Shown here piece by piece: positions 1 to 4,062 of a stretch of 6,028 nucleotides of DNA. Source of the stretch: Achromobacter sp. (lineage in GTDB: Bacteria; Pseudomonadota; Gammaproteobacteria; Burkholderiales; Burkholderiaceae_B); NCBI GenBank assembly GCA_003454835.1, contig DMTA01000064.1, positions 1-6,028 on the forward strand. The letters run 5' to 3'. How positions within the stretch are numbered: the first letter of the stretch is position 1; every line of letters begins with the position of its first letter. The position numbers and the translations under genes are program-made. The notes beneath the pieces are model-generated. The model was not told the origin of the DNA. It worked only from the letters and a program-made list of their open reading frames with translations, and did no database searches.

Positions 1-132
1 TACACCTGCGGCCCGGCCGGCGGCGGCGGCGTTCGCACCGCCCTGCGCCCGCGCCTGAACATGATGTCCTGCACCATTCCCCGCGAGGCCGTAAAAAGCG
101 GCTGGAACTTCCTGGAGGAGATCGCGCCATGA
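1..132 (+). CDS. AtuA/DUF1446-family protein, C-terminal end only
   Basis: The reading frame is open from the first base and ends at TGA 130-132, giving the last 43 residues of a protein whose start lies outside the window. The visible peptide begins with a glycine-rich turn (CGPAGGGGVR) and ends SGWNFLEEIAP. This resembles the end of the main domain of the acyclic terpene utilisation AtuA (DUF1446) family. In many members that domain is followed by a ferredoxin-fold domain in the same chain; here the chain stops and that domain is encoded by the next gene. AtuA proteins are linked to citronellol/geraniol catabolism in Pseudomonas, but most relatives have no known reaction. The stop overlaps the next start codon (ATGA), implying translational coupling. 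The family call rests on a short fragment plus the neighbour and is moderately sure. Confidence 0.72.
   Translation, partial: YTCGPAGGGGVRTALRPRLNMMSCTIPREAVKSGWNFLEEIAP
114..120 (+). promoter_or_regulatory. Strong ribosome binding site for the AtuA-like small protein
   Basis: GGAGGAG lies 8 bases before the ATG at 129, inside the end of the upstream coding region. It fixes the start of the 127-residue protein and supports coupled translation across the ATGA overlap. Confidence 0.75.
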
Positions 133-512
133 ACCAGACCCTGCTCGCCGTGCCGTTGTACCGGCTGGCCCACAGCCGCTCCGGGGACAAGGGAGATATC
201 TCGAACCTGAGCCTCATCGCCTGGGATCCCGAATGCTATGACGTGCTCACCGCTCAAGTGACCGAAGCGCGCGTCGCGCAGTGGTTCGCCTACCGCCATC
301 CCAAACGCGTCACGCGCCATGCGCTGCCGCTGCTCAACGCCATGAACTTCGTGCTGGAAGGCGTGCTGGACGGCGGCGTCAACGATGCGCTGAATCTCGA
401 CACGCACGGCAAGAGCCTGTCCTTCCGATTGCTGGACATGACGGTGGAGGTCAGCCCCGAGCTGGCCAGCCGTCTGCCAGACATACCCGGCGACCGTCCC
501 GCGGCCGCCTGA
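129..512 (+). CDS. AtuA-like ferredoxin-fold domain protein (stand-alone)
   Basis: This 127-residue protein matches the domain found at the C-terminus of long AtuA/DUF1446 proteins, here as a separate gene. Seen in the sequence: an N-terminal YRLAHSRSGDKGDISN segment (about residues 11-26), which holds the family's conserved R-SGDKGD-N signature. Further on are a YRHP segment and an ALPLLNAMNFVLEGVLDGGVNDALNLD stretch in two adjoining parts (about 65-91), followed by HGK. There is no signal peptide or membrane segment, so it should be cytoplasmic. The ATG at 129 has a strong upstream GGAGGAG and overlaps the previous stop by four bases, so the two proteins are probably made in fixed ratio and may act as one complex. 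The reaction is unknown; a role in acyl-CoA or terpenoid-type catabolism is inferred from the family name only. Confidence 0.82.
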   Translation: MNQTLLAVPLYRLAHSRSGDKGDISNLSLIAWDPECYDVLTAQVTEARVAQWFAYRHPKRVTRHALPLLNAMNFVLEGVLDGGVNDALNLDTHGKSLSFRLLDMTVEVSPELASRLPDIPGDRPAAA

Positions 513-551
513 TTTCAGTTCCGATAAAAAAACACCACAGGAGACACACAC

Positions 552-1514
552 ATGCGCATCGCTACCAAGGGCCGGCTGGCCCTGCTATTGGCCGCCGCCC
601 TGCCCCTATCGGCCATGGCGCAATTCCCGGCCAAACCCATCACCTTCATCGTGCCGTTCGCCGCCGGCAGCGCCACCGACCAGATCGGCCGCGCCATCGG
701 CCAGGGCGTCACCGAACAGACCGGCCAGGCCGTCGTGATCGAGAACAAGCCCGGCGCCAGCGCGATGATCGGCGCGGCAGCCGGCGCCCGCGCAACGCCC
801 GATGGCTACACGGTGCTGATCACCACCAACACCACGCACGCGGCCAACGAGCACTTGTACAAGTCGCTGACCTACGATCCCGTCAAGGATTTCGCGCCCC
901 TCACGCTGCTGGGCAAGGGCGGGCAGATCATGGTCGTCAATCCCAGCTCGTCGGCCAAGACCGTGGGCGACTTCCTCGCGCAAGCCAAGCAGTCGCCGGG
1001 CAAGCTGAGCTTTGGCAGCGGCAGCTCCAGCAGCCGCATCGCGGGTGAACTGCTGCAGCAGATGGCCAACGTGCAGCTGCTGCACGTGCCGTACAAGAGC
1101 AATCCGCTTGCCGTCACGGACCTCTTGGGCGGCCAGATCGACATGATGATCACCGACACCGCCACGGGCCTGCCGCAGGTCAAATCCGGCAAGCTGCGCG
1201 CGCTGGGCGTCACGGGGCAGGCGCGCTCGCCCTTGGCGCCCGACGTGCCTACGATTTCGGAAGCCGGTGTCCCCGGCTACGAAATGGGCTACTGGTTCGC
1301 CGCGTACGCGCCGGCCGGCACGCCGCCCGACGTGGTCAAGCGCCTGAACGAATTGCTGGTCAACGCTACGAAGGCCAAGGCCGCGCAGCAGTTCTACGCG
1401 CAGACCGGCACGGACGCCGCTTCCTCCACGCCTGACGAGCTGGCGAAATTCCAGCAGGCCGAGTCCAAGAAGTGGGGCGAGATCATCAAGAAGGCGGGCA
1501 TTCAGCCGGAGTGA
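552..1514 (+). CDS. Bug-family periplasmic solute receptor (tripartite tricarboxylate transporter type)
   Basis: A 320-residue secreted binding protein of the Bug/TctC family, which captures small carboxylates or similar solutes in the periplasm. A signal peptide is clear: basic MRIATKGR, a hydrophobic core, and a likely cleavage at AMA|QF after residue 23. The mature protein opens with the family pattern PAKPITFIVPFAAGSATD (residues 26-43), where the GSATD loop is a known ligand-contact region. The second hallmark, YKSNPLAVTDLLGGQIDMM, lies near residues 182-200. Length is normal for the family. An AGGAG site at 539-543 sits 8 bases before the ATG. It begins 39 bases after the AtuA-like gene and is probably in the same operon, so its ligand may be the compound those proteins process. 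No TctA/TctB membrane genes are in the window, as is typical of orphan Bug receptors. The ligand cannot be predicted. Confidence 0.93.
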   Translation: MRIATKGRLALLLAAALPLSAMAQFPAKPITFIVPFAAGSATDQIGRAIGQGVTEQTGQAVVIENKPGASAMIGAAAGARATPDGYTVLITTNTTHAANEHLYKSLTYDPVKDFAPLTLLGKGGQIMVVNPSSSAKTVGDFLAQAKQSPGKLSFGSGSSSSRIAGELLQQMANVQLLHVPYKSNPLAVTDLLGGQIDMMITDTATGLPQVKSGKLRALGVTGQARSPLAPDVPTISEAGVPGYEMGYWFAAYAPAGTPPDVVKRLNELLVNATKAKAAQQFYAQTGTDAASSTPDELAKFQQAESKKWGEIIKKAGIQPE

Positions 1515-1536
1515 TTCACGCTGCGTGCCTTTAGCG

Positions 1537-1630
1537 CTGCATCAGGATGTCTGACGCTGCAATCAGGCGCCTGACACCCATGAGACGCCTTGGCAGGCTT
1601 GCCGCAGTTCTGCGACGGGTGTCAGGCACC
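1537..1630 (+). repeat. Palindromic intergenic repeat cluster (GGTGTCAGGCACC-like)
   Basis: GGCGCCTGACACCC (1566-1579) and GGGTGTCAGGCACC (1617-1630) are reverse complements with 13 of 14 positions matching, separated by 37 bases. The left arm lies partly within a perfect 12-base palindrome, TCAGGCGCCTGA (1563-1574). Just before it, CTGCATCAGGATGTCTGACG (1537-1556) resembles CTGCAATCAGGCGCCTGACA (1557-1576), so the segment looks like diverged tandem copies of a TCAGG...CCTGA unit. I recall GGTGTCAGGCACC-type repeats being common in intergenic DNA of Bordetella and relatives, but could not check this. It could fold in RNA or be a protein-binding repeat; no function is shown. Confidence 0.6.
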
Positions 1631-1653
1631 GCTGACTCGTTGCCGCGCTAAAA

Positions 1654-1693
1654 GGCGTCAAAGCAAAAAACCAGGCATCAAAGCAAAAAACCC
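1654..1693 (+). repeat. Tandem 20-bp direct repeat
   Basis: Two adjoining 20-base units, 1654-1673 and 1674-1693, share 18 of 20 bases (consensus GGCRTCAAAGCAAAAAACCM). The second copy supplies the A tract and first stem bases of the convergent terminator, so this looks like a local duplication of the terminator's left flank. Confidence 0.75.
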
Positions 1694-1717
1694 ATCGCGC
1701 TTGCGATGGGTTTTTTT
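1685..1717. terminator. Bidirectional rho-independent terminator between convergent genes
   Basis: CCCATCGC (1691-1698) pairs perfectly with GCGATGGG (1703-1710) around a GCTT loop. A6 lies to the left (1685-1690) and T7 to the right (1711-1717), so the transcript from either strand forms a stable hairpin followed by a U tract. It lies between the Bug receptor gene (ending 1514, + strand) and fpr (ending 1748, - strand) and should terminate both. It is only about 30 bases beyond the fpr stop but 170 bases beyond the receptor stop. Confidence 0.9.
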
Positions 1718-1747
1718 GATGGTACGACGTAGCCGAAGCCGCTTGCC

Positions 1748-2524
1748 TTATTTGTCCACGAAGGCGCGTTCGACGACGTAGTCGCCCGGCTGACCCACAC
1801 CCGGCGACACGGTGAAGCCGCGGCTGTCGAGCATGGCGCTGATGTCAGCCAGCATGTGCGGGCTGCCGCAGATCATGGCGCGATCGGTTTCGGGGTTGAT
1901 TTGCGGAATGCCGATGTCGGCGCACAATTTGCCGTTTTCGAGCAATTCGGTGATGCGGCCTTGATTGCGGAAAGGCTCGCGCGTGACGGTGGGGTAATAG
2001 ACCAGCTTGTCGCGCACGATGTCGCCGAAGAATTCGTTGTTCGGCAGCTCGTTTTCGATGTAGTTGGCGTATGCCAGCTCGCTGACCCAGCGCACGCCGT
2101 GCACCAGGATGACCTTGTCGAAGCGTTCGTAGACGTCCGGGTCCTTGATGATGCTCATGAAGGGTGCAAGGCCGGTGCCGGTGCCGAACAGGAACAGGTG
2201 CTTTCCGGGCTTGAGGTCGTCGACGACCAGGGTGCCGACGGGCTTGCGGCTGACGAGAATGGTGTCGCCCTCTTTCAAGTGCTGCAGCCGCGACGTAAGC
2301 GGGCCGTTCTGCACCTTGATGCTGAGGAATTCGAGGTTTTCTTCGTAGTTGGCGCTGGCGATGCTGTAGGCCCGCAGCAGCGGCTTGCCTTCAACTTCGA
2401 GACCGATCATCACGAAGTGGCCGTTGTGGAACCGCAAGGCCGAATCACGCGTCGTGGTGAAGGAAAACAGGGTGTCGTTCCAGTGGTGCACGCTAAGTAC
2501 GCGCTCGGTGTTGAAAGCAGCCAT
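1748..2524 (-). CDS. fpr: Ferredoxin/flavodoxin-NADP+ reductase
   Basis: A 258-residue FAD enzyme that moves electrons between NADPH and ferredoxin or flavodoxin in the cytoplasm. Seen in order: the FAD-binding RAYSIAS motif (residues 51-57), VQNGPLTSRLQ (71-81), the NADP-binding glycine loop GTGTGLAPF (114-122), HGVRWVSELAY (142-152), a CGSPHML motif near residues 225-231, and a C-terminus ending in AFVDK. This length and the short C-terminal extension fit the bacterial (Azotobacter/Pseudomonas, subclass I) Fpr type rather than the plant type. In Pseudomonas aeruginosa, Fpr reduces the bacterioferritin-associated ferredoxin Bfd and so helps release stored iron; the position here, divergent from a ferric-iron transporter, suits a similar job but this is inference. 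The ATG at 2524 has no clear Shine-Dalgarno sequence; the start is chosen from the typical N-terminus (MAAFNTERVLSVHHWNDTLF). The gene ends about 30 bases from the shared terminator. Confidence 0.95.
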   Translation of the reverse strand: MAAFNTERVLSVHHWNDTLFSFTTTRDSALRFHNGHFVMIGLEVEGKPLLRAYSIASANYEENLEFLSIKVQNGPLTSRLQHLKEGDTILVSRKPVGTLVVDDLKPGKHLFLFGTGTGLAPFMSIIKDPDVYERFDKVILVHGVRWVSELAYANYIENELPNNEFFGDIVRDKLVYYPTVTREPFRNQGRITELLENGKLCADIGIPQINPETDRAMICGSPHMLADISAMLDSRGFTVSPGVGQPGDYVVERAFVDK

Positions 2525-2550
2525 GTCGTATTCAGTAAGGGCGGGCGGTG

Positions 2551-2567
2551 GCCGGGCGGAGCCCGGC
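2551..2567 (-). other. GC-rich hairpin in the fpr leader
   Basis: GCCGGGC (2551-2557) and GCCCGGC (2561-2567) form a perfect 7-bp stem with a 3-base loop, 26 bases before the fpr start. No T tract follows on either strand, so it is not a standard terminator. On the fpr strand it comes after a T8 run (the A8 at 2594-2601). It may limit ribosome access or stabilise the leader; no function is shown. Confidence 0.5.
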
Positions 2568-2623
2568 GATGCCGCGAGGTCATTCCGAGCCGCAAAAAAA
2601 AGGCCGCGGTCGGCATTAGGGTT

Positions 2624-2642
2624 GTCCCTATTCTACAGGGAC
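2624..2642. promoter_or_regulatory. 19-bp inverted repeat, possible operator, with an fpr -10-like element inside
   Basis: GTCCCT (2624-2629) and AGGGAC (2637-2642) are perfect inverted arms around ATTCTAC. On the minus strand the centre reads TAGAAT (2630-2635), matching TATAAT at five of six positions, so a bound protein could block an fpr promoter. No good -35 box is seen at 16-18 bases, so the promoter part is weak. The repeat lies about 100 bases before fpr and 230 before fbpA. Confidence 0.4.
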
Positions 2643-2647
2643 TTGAT

Positions 2648-2666
2648 GATAACTGCTCTCATTATT
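2648..2666. promoter_or_regulatory. Fur-box-like site 1 (fpr side)
   Basis: GATAACTGCTCTCATTATT matches the classic 19-base Fur consensus GATAATGATAATCATTATC at 12 positions, with the outer half-sites (GATAA and TCATTAT) conserved and the centre not. It lies just upstream, in the fpr direction, of the TAGAAT element at 2630-2635, where a repressor could cover the -35 region. It is also about 207 bases from the fbpA start. The match is modest and made by eye. Confidence 0.4.
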
Positions 2667-2747
2667 CCGTAATACCCTTATTCCAATTTGACGGGGATCA
2701 ACGTCTTGAAGCGGTGGCTTACGACCAGTTGAACGGCGCAATGCTTC

Positions 2748-2776
2748 CTGTTATCGTCGCTGTCTTACTTGATAAT
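2748..2776 (+). promoter_or_regulatory. Candidate fbpA promoter (weak -35, good -10)
   Basis: GATAAT at 2771-2776 matches the -10 consensus at five of six bases. CTGTTA at 2748-2753, 17 bases upstream, matches the -35 consensus at only three. Transcription would begin near 2783, leaving a leader of about 90 bases before the ATG at 2873. The -10 box is part of Fur-like site 2, as expected for an iron-repressed promoter. A second possible pair is TTGAAC (2729-2734) with TATCGT (2752-2757). Confidence 0.35.
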
Positions 2777-2789
2777 CGTTTTCGTTAGC
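2771..2789. promoter_or_regulatory. Fur-box-like site 2 (fbpA side)
   Basis: GATAATCGTTTTCGTTAGC matches the 19-base Fur consensus at 13 positions, including a complete GATAAT left half. An opposed TTATC lies at 2751-2755, so additional half-sites may extend the bound region leftwards. It overlaps the best -10 box for fbpA, and iron-loaded Fur bound here would shut off fbpABC. FbpA-type transporters are generally Fur-regulated, which supports the reading, but the site is not perfect. Confidence 0.5.
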
Positions 2790-2861
2790 AGCCGCCTTCG
2801 CATACGGCACGGGCGGCACCCGGCCCTTTGCGGCACGGCAACTTTCGTTTCGGCCCTAGCT

Positions 2862-2865
2862 GGAG
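2862..2865 (+). promoter_or_regulatory. Ribosome binding site that fixes the fbpA start
   Basis: GGAG ends 7 bases before the ATG at 2873. The frame is open further upstream, with a TTG at 2828, but using it would put 15 extra residues ahead of a typical signal peptide, so the ATG at 2873 is preferred. Confidence 0.7.
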
Positions 2866-2872
2866 TTCCTTC

Positions 2873-3916
2873 ATGATCAAGCGTCCCCAATTGAATTCGC
2901 TACTGCGCGCGCTGGCGCTCGCCGGCGCCGCTGCCTTCACCGTGTCGGCCAACGCCGCCGAAGAAGTCAGCCTGTACACCACCCGGGAACCCAAGCTGAT
3001 CCAGCCGCTGCTGGATGCCTTCACCAAGGAAAGCGGCATCAAGGTCAACACCGTCTTCGTCAAGGACGGCCTGCTGGAACGCGTCAAGGCCGAAGGCGCC
3101 AAGTCGCCTGCCGACGTGCTGATGACGGTGGACATCGGCAACCTGCTGGACCTGGTTGACGGTGGCGTGACGCAGTCCGTCAAGTCCGACACGCTCAATT
3201 CGGTCATTCCCGCCAACCTGCGCGGCGCCGATGGCAAATGGTACGCCCTGTCGCTGCGCGACCGCGTGCTGTACGTGGAAAAGGACCTGAAGCTCGAGTC
3301 CTTCCGCTACGAAGATCTGGCCGATCCCAAGTGGAAAGGCAAGGTCTGCATCCGTTCCGGCCAACACCCCTACAACACGGCGCTGGTCGCCTCCATGATC
3401 GCGCACGACGGCGCCGAAGCCACCGAAAAATGGCTGCGCGGCGTCAAGGCCAACCTGGCCCGCAAGGCCGCTGGCGGCGACCGCGACGTGGCGCGCGACA
3501 TCCTGGGCGGCATCTGCGACATCGGCTTGGCCAACGCCTACTATGTCGGTCACATGAAGAACGCCGAACCCGGCACCGACGCGCGCAAGTGGGGCGACGC
3601 CATCAAGGTCATCCGCCCGACCTTCGCCAATGCCAAGAGCGGCGGCACGCACGTGAATGTCAGCGGCGCGGCCGTCGCGGCGCACGCCCCCCACAAGGCC
3701 AACGCGGTCAAGCTGCTTGACTTCCTGGTGTCGGAACCGGCCCAGGCCATGTACGCGCAGGCCAACTACGAATACCCCGTCCGCAAGGGCGTGAAGCTGG
3801 ACCCGGTGATTGCCAGCTTCGGCGAACTTAAGGTTGATCCCCTGCCCCTGACCGAGATCGCCAAGCATCGCAAGCAAGCCAGCGAGCTGGTCGACAAGGT
3901 CGGCTTCGACAACTGA
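2873..3916 (+). CDS. fbpA: Periplasmic ferric iron-binding protein of an Fe3+ ABC transporter
   Basis: A 347-residue secreted protein that binds Fe3+ in the periplasm and delivers it to the FbpB permease. A signal peptide is evident (MIKRPQ, then a hydrophobic Leu/Ala stretch) with likely cleavage at ANA|A after residue 28. The mature protein starts with the EVSLYTTREPKL pattern of the FbpA/FutA/IdiA family. The tandem tyrosines in NAYYVGHM are residues 223-224 of the precursor, or 195-196 after cleavage at 28, the same numbers as the iron-ligand pair of Haemophilus and Neisseria FbpA. A third possible ligand is the Tyr in GQHPYN (residue 167). The N-terminal segment reads YTTR, without the His seen in the Haemophilus protein, so the iron site is probably closer to the three-tyrosine FutA/Campylobacter type. 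GGAG at 2862-2865 supports the start. It ends with tandem stops (TGA TAA) and is followed by hairpins before fbpB. Control by Fur is likely from the upstream sites. Confidence 0.95.
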   Translation: MIKRPQLNSLLRALALAGAAAFTVSANAAEEVSLYTTREPKLIQPLLDAFTKESGIKVNTVFVKDGLLERVKAEGAKSPADVLMTVDIGNLLDLVDGGVTQSVKSDTLNSVIPANLRGADGKWYALSLRDRVLYVEKDLKLESFRYEDLADPKWKGKVCIRSGQHPYNTALVASMIAHDGAEATEKWLRGVKANLARKAAGGDRDVARDILGGICDIGLANAYYVGHMKNAEPGTDARKWGDAIKVIRPTFANAKSGGTHVNVSGAAVAAHAPHKANAVKLLDFLVSEPAQAMYAQANYEYPVRKGVKLDPVIASFGELKVDPLPLTEIAKHRKQASELVDKVGFDN

Positions 3917-3930
3917 TAAGCTGCCGGACC

Positions 3931-3950
3931 GCCTTGCCCACGGGCATGGC
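3931..3950 (+). other. Imperfect hairpin just after fbpA
   Basis: Bases 3931-3940 and 3941-3950 are reverse complements at eight of ten positions (GCC and GCCC arms), starting 15 bases after the fbpA stop. It is the first of three consecutive potential hairpins in the fbpA-fbpB gap. No T tract follows. Confidence 0.35.
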
Positions 3951-3975
3951 GTGACCTTGATGCAGTAACACGCGC

Positions 3976-3993
3976 GCGCCCCTGAACGGGCGC
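3976..3993 (+). other. Second hairpin in the fbpA-fbpB gap
   Basis: GCGCCC (3976-3981) pairs with GGGCGC (3988-3993) around CTGAAC. The stem is perfect at 6 bp, GC-only, with no T tract after it. Confidence 0.45.
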
Positions 3994-4002
3994 AAAGCGT
4001 AG

Positions 4003-4034
4003 GGCCTGTTCCCGCGTTTCCGGGGGAACAGGCC
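4003..4034 (+). other. Strong intercistronic hairpin before fbpB (attenuator or mRNA stabiliser)
   Basis: GGCCTGTTCCC (4003-4013) pairs perfectly with GGGAACAGGCC (4024-4034) over 11 bp with a 10-base loop; wobble pairs could extend it to about 15 bp (3999-4038). No U run follows, only TTGCCATTG, so complete termination is unlikely. Such structures after a binding-protein gene often protect the upstream mRNA from 3' decay or cause partial termination, giving more binding protein than permease. That role is inferred from position. It ends about 28 bases before the fbpB ATG. Confidence 0.65.
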
Positions 4035-4062
4035 TTGCCATTGATGCAACCGACTTTGAAGC

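Noticed and set aside
281..1048. 255-codon plus-strand frame overlapping the AtuA-like and Bug genes
   Set aside because: It is Arg/His/Gln-rich and out of frame with two well-supported genes; it spans their junction with no domain pattern.
1515..1747. Small RNA or mobile-element remnant in the convergent gap
   Set aside because: There are no transposase remnants, target duplications or clear promoter; the repeats and terminator account for what is seen.
1590..1781. 63-codon plus-strand frame in the convergent gap
   Set aside because: It runs through the tandem repeat and the terminator hairpin, is very Arg/Lys-rich, and has no ribosome site.
1856..2788. 310-codon plus-strand frame over fpr and the divergent gap
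   Set aside because: It is antisense to fpr, which has all its cofactor motifs, and runs through the probable control region.
2791..2817. GCCGCC...GGCGGC hairpin in the fbpA leader
   Set aside because: A 6-bp GC stem with a 15-base loop is easily found by chance at this base composition.
2828..2872. Upstream TTG start for fbpA
   Set aside because: It would place 15 residues ahead of a normal signal peptide, and the ATG at 2873 has a well-spaced GGAG.
2900..3877. 325-codon open frame on the minus strand opposite fbpA
   Set aside because: It is rich in Gly, Val, Asp and His with no coherent family pattern, and fully antisense to a clear fbpA. It is a composition shadow.
4003..4034. Rho-independent terminator between fbpA and fbpB
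   Set aside because: The stem is strong but no T tract follows, and fbpB/fbpC appear to depend on readthrough; an attenuating or stabilising hairpin is the better reading.
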